This document shows, piece after piece, positions 6,886 through 12,573 of a DNA stretch of 12,573 nucleotides. The position numbers and the translations under genes were made by a program. This DNA is from DAOVQB01 sp023128935 (GTDB lineage Bacteria > Eisenbacteria > RBG-16-71-46 > CAIMUX01 > WJJG01). The notes below the pieces were generated by a model. That model was not told where the DNA came from, did no database searches, and worked only from the letters and a program-made list of their open reading frames with translations. Every line of letters begins with the position of its first letter. Within the stretch, counting starts at the first letter, position 1. The stretch covers positions 1-12,573 of the forward strand of contig DAOVQB010000128.1 in assembly GCA_030628905.1 (NCBI GenBank), in the 5' to 3' direction.

Positions 6886-9033
6886 CTAGCGCACGCGAAG
6901 CACCCTCAGCACGCGAGATGTCGTGGCATCCGCAAGGCGGATGAGATAGATCCCGCCGGGGACGGCGCGGCCATGATTGTCCCGCCCGTCCCAATGAAGC
7001 TCCAGCTCGCCGCCTTCGATTGGCAAATCCTTGCCGAGTGAGGCGACCTGCCGTCCTTCCAGATCATACACCCGTGCACTGACGCGGCCTGCCTCTGCCC
7101 GCGTCCAGCGGAGCCTCAGTTGTTCGCCCGCGAAGGGCGACGGATCGAGCCGCACCACTGCACGTGAGATCCCCTCGGGTACAGCTGAGGGATCCCCGTT
7201 CGGCGCGCCGGGCGTGGGTACATTGAAGAAGACCCAGTGATCGGCTCCATCCGGGAGGCGGCCCATGGAGATGTCGGTTGTCTGCGCTGCGTAGGTGAGG
7301 GAATCGACCAGCGTGGTGCCGGGCTGGTACAGTCCGATCTGCTCGCCTCCGGCGCCCAGCTTGAACGTGGCGTGCAGGGGGCCCTGTTCCGGATCGTTGT
7401 CGGCCCAGACGAGCAGGTATTCACCAGCTTGGATTGTGGTGTCAGGGAACATCCACTGTAGTGGAATTGCCAGGTCGTCGGTCAGCCACCAGCCGGCCAG
7501 TGAGATCGGATCCTCTCCTAGATTCACAATCTCGATCCAATCATCATACTCACCGAACTCGTCCATTAGAATGGTCTGGTTCGAGGCCAGGAACTCATTG
7601 ATGAATAGATCCTCGATGGGCGGCTCATTCATGACATTGGGTGCGCCGGGCGTGGGCTCCTGGAAGTAGAACCAATCAGCGCCGCCATCAGGAAGGCGCC
7701 CCATGGAGATGTCTGTCGTTTGCTGCCCATAGACCAATGTGTCGACCGGCGTCAGTCCGGGTTGGAAGAGGCCGATCTGCTCACCACTACTACCCAGCTT
7801 GAAGGTCGCGTGCAGCGGGCCCTGTCCTGGATCATTGTCGGCCCAGACAATCATGTGGGCCCCGGGCGCGATGGAGGTGTCCGGGAAGGTCCACTGAAGC
7901 GGATCCTCGAGATCGTCGGTCAGCCCCCAGCCGGCCAGTGAGATCGGATCTTCGCTTAGGTTCACAATCTCGATCCAATCGTCATATTCACCGAACTCGT
8001 CCATCAGAACGGTTTCGTTCGAAGCGAGGAATTCGTTGATGTACAGATCTTCCACCGGCGGATCGTTGATCACATTGGGGCCGCCCGGAGTCGGCTCCTC
8101 GAAGAATACCCAGTAGGAACCACCATCGGGAAGGCGACCCATGGAGATATCATCCGCCTGCTCCCCGAAGGTGATCGCGTTGACCTGTGTTGTGTCGGGC
8201 AAGAAGAGACCGAGATCCTCGCCATCGTCGCTGAGCTTGAAAGTCGCATGCAGCGGGCCCTGTTCGGGATCGTTGTCTGCCCAGACGATGAGGTGCTCGC
8301 CGGGCTGAATCGTGGTGTCGGGGAAGACCCACTGCATCGGGTCGTCCAGATCATCCGTCAGGCCCCAGCTTGTTAGTACGACTGGCTCATCACCCAGATT
8401 GAGAATCTCGATCCAGTCGTCGTATTCACCGAACTCGTCCATCAGGATGGTGAGGTTAGTGGCGAGGAACTCGTTGATGTACATCTGCTCCCAGGCTGCG
8501 GTTGGCAGGTTCGTCTCGCCCGGCGTGGGAGAGGTGAAGAAGATCCAGTTATCCGCTCCATCCGGGTAACGTCCCATCGAGATGTCGGTCGTCTGCGGCC
8601 CGTAGGTGAGGGTGTCGACCGGCGTGGTGTCGGGCAGGAAAAGCCCGATCTGCTCGCCGCTGGCGCTCAGCTTGAAGGTTGTGTGCAGTGGGCCCTGCAC
8701 TGGGTTGTCGTCGGCCCAGATGATGAGGAACTCGCCTGCCTGAATGGTGGTGTCCGGGAAGGTCCACTTGAGCGGGTCCCCGAGGTCATCAGAGAGGCCC
8801 CAGCCCGTGAGCGCCACGGCCTCTGTGCCCAGGTTGGCGATCTCAATCCAGTCGTCATACTCGCCGAATTCGTCCGCCAGAACCGTGGCATTCGAGGCGA
8901 GGAACTCGTTGATGAATAGCCCATCGTCGCGACTGGTGTCACCACTGCCTGCGCCAGCCTGCGTGGGGGCAACTAAGATGCCCAGCAGGGCTATGGTGGC
9001 GAGGACTGTGAGCCGGTGGCGGTGCTTAGCCAT
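6886..9033 (-). CDS. Secreted protein of four lamin-tail (LTD) repeats plus a FlgD-like C-terminal domain
   Basis: This is 715 aa from ATG 9033, preceded by AGGAGAGG at 5 nt spacing on the minus strand; an upstream in-frame GTG at 9090 falls inside the likely promoter. The signal peptide is residues 1-26 (MAKHRHR, hydrophobic run, ending TQA). Four LTD repeats begin near residues 39, 184, 330 and 476 with a period of 145-146 aa. Each carries INEFLA, DEFGEYDDWIEI, a D-rich DDL..P..W.FPDT segment, GPLH.TFKL and DISMGR.PDG, ending in TPG..N. They are rich in Asp and Glu, which could favour calcium binding. Residues about 622-715 (VYDLEGRQVASL, HWDGRDNHGR, GIYLIRL) resemble FlgD-Ig or type IX-style sorting domains, with a basic end LRVLRVR. 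No enzyme domain is visible. A structural or adhesive surface role is inferred. The CotH-kinase gene follows after 201 bp on the same strand and carries related domains, so the two products probably share a location. Confidence 0.9.
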   Translation of the reverse strand: MAKHRHRLTVLATIALLGILVAPTQAGAGSGDTSRDDGLFINEFLASNATVLADEFGEYDDWIEIANLGTEAVALTGWGLSDDLGDPLKWTFPDTTIQAGEFLIIWADDNPVQGPLHTTFKLSASGEQIGLFLPDTTPVDTLTYGPQTTDISMGRYPDGADNWIFFTSPTPGETNLPTAAWEQMYINEFLATNLTILMDEFGEYDDWIEILNLGDEPVVLTSWGLTDDLDDPMQWVFPDTTIQPGEHLIVWADNDPEQGPLHATFKLSDDGEDLGLFLPDTTQVNAITFGEQADDISMGRLPDGGSYWVFFEEPTPGGPNVINDPPVEDLYINEFLASNETVLMDEFGEYDDWIEIVNLSEDPISLAGWGLTDDLEDPLQWTFPDTSIAPGAHMIVWADNDPGQGPLHATFKLGSSGEQIGLFQPGLTPVDTLVYGQQTTDISMGRLPDGGADWFYFQEPTPGAPNVMNEPPIEDLFINEFLASNQTILMDEFGEYDDWIEIVNLGEDPISLAGWWLTDDLAIPLQWMFPDTTIQAGEYLLVWADNDPEQGPLHATFKLGAGGEQIGLYQPGTTLVDSLTYAAQTTDISMGRLPDGADHWVFFNVPTPGAPNGDPSAVPEGISRAVVRLDPSPFAGEQLRLRWTRAEAGRVSARVYDLEGRQVASLGKDLPIEGGELELHWDGRDNHGRAVPGGIYLIRLADATTSRVLRVLRVR
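7189..8919 (-). repeat. Four tandem coding repeats of about 438 bp (LTD units)
   Basis: The units run 8919-8485, 8484-8047, 8046-7609 and 7608-about 7189 in coding order. Units 3 and 4 are the most alike in DNA and include matching linkers (DPPVEDLYINEF against EPPIEDLFINEF). Unit 1 differs from the others (VLADEFGEYDDW instead of LMDEFGEYDDW) and is closest to the second LTD of the neighbouring CotH gene (4516-4926). Confidence 0.9.
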
Positions 9034-9078
9034 GGGTACCTCTCCTCTTCGTGATGCTCCGAGCGCATATCTATAGAG

Positions 9079-9084
9079 ATAATA
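9079..9084 (-). promoter_or_regulatory. Possible extended -10 promoter for the LTD-repeat gene
   Basis: On the minus strand TGG TATTAT forms an extended -10 element about 46 nt before ATG 9033. No good -35 hexamer precedes it. A small hairpin (TATCT and AGATA arms) lies in the predicted leader. The rest of 9034-9202 contains short G-rich near-repeats of GTGAACGGC and no gene. Confidence 0.4.
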
Positions 9085-9202
9085 CCACACGTGAGGCAGG
9101 ATCCGATAGGCGACGAGCGGCGGCGAGGTGAACGGCGGGTGAGGTGAAGGGCGATGTGAACGGCATGTCTATAATTGCCTGGGCCGGAATGTTGCGCGGA
9201 CT

Positions 9203-9276
9203 TGGCGGCGCAGGGATTCGAACCCCGGACACGCGGATTATGATTCCGCTGCTCTAACCAACTGAGCTACGCCGCC
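9203..9276 (-). tRNA. tRNA with anticodon CAT, probably elongator tRNA-Met
   Basis: Read on the minus strand, the gene gives a full cloverleaf. The 7-bp acceptor stem is GGCGGCG/CGCCGCC. The D arm has GCTC/GAGC around AGTTGGTTA, the anticodon stem is GCGGA/TCCGC with loop ATCATAA, and the T arm is CGGGG/CCCTG with loop TTCGAAT. The discriminator base is A, and CCA is not encoded (AGT follows). A CAT anticodon could also belong to tRNA-Ile2, which is modified on C34. The TAGCTCAGTTGGTTAGAGCA start and the loop fit elongator Met, but sequence alone does not settle it. The gene is not an initiator tRNA, because the anticodon stem lacks the three consecutive G-C pairs. Its 5' flank is an array of copies of its own 5' end. 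Confidence 0.95.
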
Positions 9277-9360
9277 AACCAACTAGGCTAATCCATCAAC
9301 CAACTAGGCTAATCCATCAACCAACTAGGCTAATCCATCAACCAACTAGGCTAATGCGCC
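9277..9360 (-). repeat. Four tandem 21-bp repeats derived from the 5' end of the adjacent tRNA
   Basis: Units at 9277-9297, 9298-9318 and 9319-9339 are identical. The unit at 9340-9360 differs in four bases near its end. On the minus strand each ends in TAGCCTAGTTGGTT, while the tRNA's nucleotides 8-21 are TAGCTCAGTTGGTT. The repeats match tRNA nucleotides 1-21 at 15 of 21 positions (16 for the distal copy). They are exactly in phase with the tRNA's first base, so the tRNA start looks like a fifth unit. A stub of one more copy begins at 9361 (AACCA). Confidence 0.9.
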
Positions 9361-9553
9361 AACCAGCGGCCGGGTTGCCTATGCACCGCCCGATCGGCGA
9401 GCAATTAAGGTAGCCAACGCTTGCCCCGGAGGGCAATAGGTTTTTCAGCCAGGCTCTGAATCGGGTTCCTCCCGAGCGTGCATGCGGGCTCTCCAACGGA
9501 CCAGGATTTCTGACTATTCCCAGGGCGATCACTCCAACTCGGCGATTCCGCCA
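9361..9553. other. Intergenic stretch without a supported gene
   Basis: No ORF here has a ribosome binding site, a signal sequence or a recognisable motif. A short hairpin TTGCCC-CGGA-GGGCAA (9421-9436) is followed by five Ts at 9441-9445. This weakly resembles a plus-strand terminator, but no plus-strand gene precedes it. No clear promoter for the minus-strand tRNA was recognised here. Confidence 0.5.
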
Positions 9554-9722
9554 CTAAGTGCCCCGGTCCATAAATATGGTGACGCACCGAGGGCGCCGAT
9601 GCGCCCGCCCGGCAAGGCGCGACGACGACGCGATGTTGCTCCATCACGGAGGAGGAGCAACGCAGCCGGGCGGGATGCAGCGGCGGCCGAATGCCACCGT
9701 ATTTATGGATCGGGGCACTAAG
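9554..9722. mobile_element. MITE-like palindromic element flanked by CTAAG direct repeats
   Basis: The core 9559-9717 is a long imperfect inverted repeat. The ends begin TGCCCCGGTCCATAAATA and, from the other end, TGCCCCGATCCATAAATA, with 21 of the first 24 positions matching. Inner pairings continue at CCCGCCCGGC/GCCGGGCGGG (9604-9613 with 9665-9674) and GTTGCTCC/GGAGCAAC (9635-9642 with 9654-9661). CTAAG occurs at both outer borders (9554-9558 and 9718-9722), as expected of a 5-bp target duplication. No transposase is encoded, so it would be a non-autonomous element. It could instead be a hairpin-forming intergenic repeat family. The element type is inferred from structure alone. Confidence 0.6.
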
Positions 9723-9764
9723 CCCCGAGCACCTCATGGAACTGCTTCTGGGCCAGCTAGTTCT

Positions 9765-9818
9765 GTCACCCGGCGTTTGGGGGAGTAGAGATGCATCCGC
9801 GGATTCCCGCCGGGTGAC
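9765..9818. repeat. Perfect 11-bp inverted repeat with a 32-nt loop
   Basis: GTCACCCGGCG (9765-9775) pairs with CGCCGGGTGAC (9808-9818). There is no T-tract, so it is not a typical terminator. It lies about 70 bp upstream of the promoter at 9886. GATTCCCGC recurs at 9802, 9833 and 9868 in and after it, with a shortened GATTCCGC at 9847. An operator or a relic of a small element is possible. Confidence 0.5.
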
Positions 9819-9885
9819 ACCAACTCTTCTGTGATTCCCGCTCAGCGATTCCGCAATTGACCCACAGGATTCCCGCTGGCGCTTC

Positions 9886-9914
9886 TTGACACAAGCGGGG
9901 CAGATGCATATATT
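9886..9914 (+). promoter_or_regulatory. Strong sigma-70-type promoter for the small exported protein gene
   Basis: TTGACA (9886-9891) and TATATT (9909-9914) are separated by exactly 17 bp, a nearly perfect consensus. Transcription would begin near 9921, leaving a leader of about 113 nt before ATG 10034. Confidence 0.75.
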
Positions 9915-10033
9915 CCTCAGACTTGCTATCCGGTAGGGCATTTTCCTGCTCTGGGTTCCGCCGGTAGAGGGTCACGCACCTGAGCAGCTGAGGCTCGGAG
10001 CATATCGGCAGATTGCGAGAGAGAGGGCGACGC

Positions 10034-10717
10034 ATGAAGGCATTGAGTTTGCTCGTCTTGGGCATCCTCATCGCGCTGCTTCCCTCCTGGTGCCAGGCTG
10101 GGGTTCACTCCGAGCTATGCAGCATGGGCAGCTTCGGGATCAGCCTGGGTGCGATGCAGTGGCTCGCTGATTCCGATGCCAGGGAATACCGTGGGGATGA
10201 ATATGGAGCAGGGGGCACGGCCGAGCTTCGTCTGCTCGGAAAGGCCGTGTTCCGCTATCGGTTAGACATGAACTGGCTGCTCTCCATGGAAACCGGGTTT
10301 GGCTGGAACGGATACCCCGATTCAGGCAACCTTGTCCTCTGGGTGATTCCAACGACCGTCGGCGCGGAGCGGCGGATTGGGGAAATCTCCGGTTTCACCA
10401 CCTCTCTCTGTTTCGGTGGTGGAGTCTATGTCTGGGGTCAGCGGCGCGGCGGTAATTTCCTCGTTGATGCAGTGACTTGTGAGAAATACCATGCCACTGA
10501 TCCTGGCGCCTACCTGGGCCTGGGGGGCGAAACCCACATGACCGACCATGTCACGGTCACTGGCCTGGCGGCTGCCCACTACATCTATTCGGCGAATCGC
10601 GACGATTTCAAGGATCGCTTGGGTGGGGACGATGTCTTCGCCGAGATAAGGATTGGGATCAACTACTACTTTTCTCCTTACACGGGCCTGGTTTCTGGGA
10701 GTGCCGAGGGGAAGTAA
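10034..10717 (+). CDS. Small exported protein, probable outer-membrane beta-barrel
   Basis: This is 227 aa from ATG 10034, preceded by a purine-rich GAGAGAGGG. A longer in-frame start at 10013 would add seven charged residues before the signal peptide. The signal peptide is residues about 1-22 (MKAL, hydrophobic run, ending CQA). The mature part is rich in Gly and aromatic residues, with alternating strands such as FGISLGAMQWL, FRYRLDMNWLLSMETGFGW, AYLGLGGE and a final IGINYYFSP. This is the look of a small beta-barrel of the OmpA/OmpW size class. I cannot name a family. It is transcribed from its own strong promoter and closed by a terminator, so it is probably monocistronic. A periplasmic or lipid-binding protein is an alternative. 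Confidence 0.75.
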   Translation: MKALSLLVLGILIALLPSWCQAGVHSELCSMGSFGISLGAMQWLADSDAREYRGDEYGAGGTAELRLLGKAVFRYRLDMNWLLSMETGFGWNGYPDSGNLVLWVIPTTVGAERRIGEISGFTTSLCFGGGVYVWGQRRGGNFLVDAVTCEKYHATDPGAYLGLGGETHMTDHVTVTGLAAAHYIYSANRDDFKDRLGGDDVFAEIRIGINYYFSPYTGLVSGSAEGK

Positions 10718-10739
10718 GAGGCCTCCAGAGAGGGAACTC

Positions 10740-10766
10740 GGGCCGGCGAACTGCGTCGGCCCTTTT
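10740..10766 (+). terminator. Intrinsic terminator after the small exported protein gene
   Basis: A 9-bp stem GGGCCGGCG/CGTCGGCCC (one G-U pair) with loop AACTG is followed directly by TTTT. It starts 22 bp after the stop codon and separates this gene from guaB. Confidence 0.85.
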
Positions 10767-10818
10767 CTGTATCTGCTGGTCGACATTCGCGGGGGACGGT
10801 AACCCGGGCGGAGATCAT

Positions 10819-10839
10819 ATGCAGCGCGGTGGGATCTGA
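10819..10839 (+). other. Possible tiny upstream ORF in the guaB leader
   Basis: An ATG at 10819 sits 5 nt after GGAG and would encode MQRGGI before a TGA. A second short ORF from ATG 10844 (MPRWDPRRC, stop at 10871-10873) ends just before the guaB ribosome binding site. Whether either is translated cannot be judged from sequence alone. Confidence 0.2.
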
Positions 10840-10870
10840 GACGATGCCGCGGTGGGATCCGAGACGATGC
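10826..10870 (+). repeat. 23-bp tandem duplication directly upstream of the guaB ribosome binding site
   Basis: Segments 10826-10847 and 10849-10870 match at 21 of 22 positions (core GAGACGATGC in both, TGAGACGATGC in the first). They lie between the preceding terminator and the start of guaB. Confidence 0.85.
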
Positions 10871-10876
10871 TAAAGA

Positions 10877-10882
10877 GGGAGG
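10877..10882 (+). promoter_or_regulatory. guaB ribosome binding site deciding the start
   Basis: GGGAGG lies 8 nt before ATG 10891. Upstream in-frame starts (for example ATG 10867) would precede or overlap it and would give an N-terminus longer than usual for the family. Confidence 0.75.
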
Positions 10883-10890
10883 AGTTTCGG

Positions 10891-12354
10891 ATGCACAGCC
10901 GGATCGAGAAAGAGGGGCTTACCTTCGACGATGTTCTGCTTCTTCCCCGTCAATCCGACGTGCTTCCGCCGGAGGTGAACACATCCGTGGAACTCTGCCA
11001 AGGCATCCAATTGAACATCCCCCTCCTGAGTGCCGCCATGGACACGGTCACTGAGTCTCGCATGGCTATCGCTATGGCCCGCGAAGGCGGCCTTGGGATC
11101 ATCCACCGCAACCTGACGATCGAGGAGCAATCCAGCGAGGTCGACAAGGTCAAGCGCTCCGAGAGCGGCATGATCACCGATCCGGTGACCCTTCCGCCTG
11201 ACCTGCCAGTGGGCCGGGCGCTGGAGATCATGGAGCAGTATCGGGTCTCTGGCGTGCCGATCACCGAAGGCGAGCAGCTGGTTGGGATTCTTACCAACCG
11301 GGATCTTCGTTTCATCGAAGACTACAGCGTTCTAATCCGGGAGGTGATGACCCGGGAGAAACTAGTGACTGTGCCTGTGGGAACCAGCCTCGAGGAGGCC
11401 AAGCGGATCCTGCACGAGCATCGCATCGAGAAGCTGCCCGTAGTCGATGAAAACTTCCGATTGTGTGGCTTGATCACCGTAAAGGACATCATGAAACGCA
11501 TCGCCTATCCGCAGGCGGCCAAGGATGAACTGGGCAGGCTCCTAGTCGGCGCCGCCATAGGGGTTGGCGCTGAAGCCGTGGATCGTGCAGCGGCGCTGGC
11601 CAACAAGGGTGTCGATGTGCTCGCGATTGATAGCGCCCATGGTCACACGGCAAATGTGATCAACACCTTGAAGGCCGTGCACAAGCGACTTCCCGGCCTG
11701 CCGGTTTTAGCCGGCAACGTGGCCACGCGGGAAGGTGTGCGGGATCTCGTCAAAGCAGGCGCAGCCGCGGTGAAAATCGGCATGGGACCAGGTGCGATCT
11801 GTACGACCCGTGTCGTTGCAGGCGTCGGCGTCCCCCAGATCACGGCCATCCTGGAGTGCGCCGAGGAAGCCAACCGCCTGGGGGTTCACACCATTGCTGA
11901 CGGCGGGATCAAGCACTCTGGCGACATCACCAAGGCCCTTGCCGCAGGTGCCCACGCCGTGATGGTGGGCAGCCTCCTGGCGGGCACCGAGGAGAGCCCC
12001 GGCGAGACCGTTTTCTTCCAGGGACGCACCTTCAAGACCTACCGTGGGATGGGCTCGATTGGCGCCATGCAGCGCGGCAGCCGCGATCGCTACTTCCAGG
12101 AAGGCGTGATGGACACGAGGAAACTCGTGGCAGAGGGTATTGAGGGGCGCGTGCCCTACAGGGGGGGAGTTGGCGTGGTGGTCTACCAGCTCATCGGGGG
12201 ACTGAGGGCTGGTATGGGCTACTGTGGTGTGCGTACGCTCAAGGCACTCCGTACTGAGACCAGCTTCGTCAGGATCACCCCGGCGGCATTGCGCGAAAGC
12301 CACCCCCATGATGTGACCATCACGCACGAGGCGCCCAACTACAGGGTGGAATAA
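10891..12354 (+). CDS. guaB: IMP dehydrogenase
   Basis: GuaB oxidises IMP to XMP with NAD+, the first committed and rate-limiting step of GMP synthesis, in the cytoplasm as a tetramer/octamer. The 487-aa length is typical. The N-terminus (EGLTFDDVLLLPRQS) begins the catalytic barrel. A CBS-domain pair is inserted at about residues 94-203 (MITDPVT to KDIMKR); in this family it senses adenine and guanine nucleotides. The barrel resumes with Asp247 in AIDSAHGH. The catalytic loop GPGAICTTR carries the nucleophile Cys304, Asp337 lies in ADGGIKHSGD, and the flap Arg400-Tyr401 is in DRYFQ. GRVPYRG follows. All key residues expected for activity are present. No guaA is visible; downstream there are hairpins and a possible convergent gene, so it appears to be transcribed alone. 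Confidence 0.98.
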   Translation: MHSRIEKEGLTFDDVLLLPRQSDVLPPEVNTSVELCQGIQLNIPLLSAAMDTVTESRMAIAMAREGGLGIIHRNLTIEEQSSEVDKVKRSESGMITDPVTLPPDLPVGRALEIMEQYRVSGVPITEGEQLVGILTNRDLRFIEDYSVLIREVMTREKLVTVPVGTSLEEAKRILHEHRIEKLPVVDENFRLCGLITVKDIMKRIAYPQAAKDELGRLLVGAAIGVGAEAVDRAAALANKGVDVLAIDSAHGHTANVINTLKAVHKRLPGLPVLAGNVATREGVRDLVKAGAAAVKIGMGPGAICTTRVVAGVGVPQITAILECAEEANRLGVHTIADGGIKHSGDITKALAAGAHAVMVGSLLAGTEESPGETVFFQGRTFKTYRGMGSIGAMQRGSRDRYFQEGVMDTRKLVAEGIEGRVPYRGGVGVVVYQLIGGLRAGMGYCGVRTLKALRTETSFVRITPAALRESHPHDVTITHEAPNYRVE

Positions 12355-12360
12355 AGTACC

Positions 12361-12414
12361 AAGCGCCCGCCCCCGGCGCGTCACCCGCGAGGGTGCGGCC
12401 GAGGGCGGGGGCTT
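12361..12414 (+). terminator. Long GC-rich hairpin after guaB, probable terminator without a T-tract
   Basis: A 17-bp stem with two mismatches pairs 12361-12377 with 12398-12414 and is topped by an inner CACCC-GCGA-GGGTG hairpin with a GNRA tetraloop. It begins 6 bp after the guaB stop codon. No run of Ts follows, so termination is plausible but not certain. The hairpin might instead protect the mRNA end. Confidence 0.55.
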
Positions 12415-12444
12415 GCGGGAGGGGACGGACGGAAACCTCTTCAA

Positions 12445-12491
12445 CCCGGTCCGGCACGCACGCGGGCGCATGCCGGGAAGGGGGGACCGGG
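12445..12491 (-). terminator. Second hairpin, possible terminator for the convergent edge gene
   Basis: CCCGGTCC (12445-12452) pairs with GGACCGGG (12484-12491), and CCGGCA/TGCCGG (12451-12456 with 12471-12476) can pair inside it. On the minus strand it lies 10 bp after the possible stop codon at 12502-12504 and is followed by only a few scattered Ts. Confidence 0.35.
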
Positions 12492-12501
12492 ACTGACTCA
12501 A

Positions 12502-12573
12502 CTATACTGCGCGCTTGGGCTCGTTCTCGCTCGGTAACGTAAACGTGAAATCCGGATCGAGGCTCTTGATCTC
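12502..12573 (-). CDS. Possible C-terminal end of a convergent gene (partial)
   Basis: The minus-strand frame from the right edge reads 23 codons ending SLDPDFTFTLPSENEPKRAV and a TAG stop. The composition looks like a real charged C-terminus, and the two hairpins between it and guaB fit a convergent pair. The fragment is too short to name a family and could be chance. Confidence 0.4.
   Translation of the reverse strand, partial: EIKSLDPDFTFTLPSENEPKRAV

Noticed and set aside
9147..9175. Plus-strand promoter with a perfect TATAAT at 9170
   Set aside because: There is no matching -35 hexamer and no plus-strand gene follows; it would run antisense into the tRNA.
9277..9360. CRISPR-like array
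   Set aside because: The 21-bp units are directly contiguous with no unique spacers, and they match the adjacent tRNA instead.
9203..9360. Attachment site of an integrated element at the tRNA
   Set aside because: Attachment sites usually duplicate the tRNA 3' end and come with an integrase; here the 5' end is copied and no integrase is visible.
9405..9941. 178-codon minus-strand ORF in the gene-free stretch
   Set aside because: It runs through both the palindromic element and the inverted repeat, lacks a ribosome binding site and has no protein-like pattern.
10852..10890. Longer guaB start giving 500 residues
   Set aside because: The strong ribosome binding site at 10877-10882 points to ATG 10891, which also gives catalytic residue numbers one below those of E. 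coli GuaB.
11707..12501. 264-codon minus-strand ORF overlapping guaB
   Set aside because: It lies antisense to the well-conserved guaB, has low-complexity His/Arg/Pro-rich composition and no recognisable motif, and is a high-GC shadow.

Overview
The window looks like a chromosomal segment from a free-living Gram-negative-type bacterium with a fairly high GC content. Several genes encode secreted proteins with lamin-tail (LTD) domains and a FlgD-like or sorting-type C-terminal domain, a style common in the FCB group and its candidate phyla (Eisenbacteria-, Krumholzibacteria- and Latescibacteria-like lineages). That placement is an inference from protein architecture, not from a marker-gene search. 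Nothing points to a phage or plasmid.

Layout. Positions 3-4138 (+) hold two consecutive DUF3857/transglutaminase-like genes. The first is probably cut by the window edge and keeps a Cys-His-Asp triad. The second is exported and has lost the Cys and the His. A 46-bp tandem duplication covers the end of the second gene. Positions 4204-9033 (-) hold two secreted proteins in convergent orientation to the first pair. The upstream one (6886-9033) is essentially four LTD repeats plus the C-terminal domain. The downstream one (4204-6684) is a CotH-family protein kinase with two LTD domains and the same kind of C-terminal domain. The second LTD of the kinase is a close relative of the first LTD of its neighbour, which suggests domain exchange and a shared location at the cell surface.

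Positions 9203-9276 (-) hold a tRNA with anticodon CAT, most likely elongator tRNA-Met. Its 5' flank carries four tandem 21-bp units that are degenerate copies of the tRNA's own first 21 nucleotides. The gene-free stretch 9277-10033 also contains a MITE-like palindrome of about 159 bp bounded by CTAAG direct repeats, a perfect 11-bp inverted repeat and a near-consensus sigma-70 promoter.

That promoter drives a small exported, probably beta-barrel, protein (10034-10717), which ends in a clear intrinsic terminator. Next comes guaB (IMP dehydrogenase, 10891-12354), the only housekeeping enzyme here, preceded by a 23-bp tandem repeat and tiny upstream ORFs. Two GC-rich hairpins follow, and then what may be the last 23 codons of a convergent minus-strand gene at the window edge.

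The most notable items are the tRNA 5'-end repeat array, the MITE-like palindrome, the kinase plus LTD-repeat surface pair, and the intact/degenerate transglutaminase-like pair.
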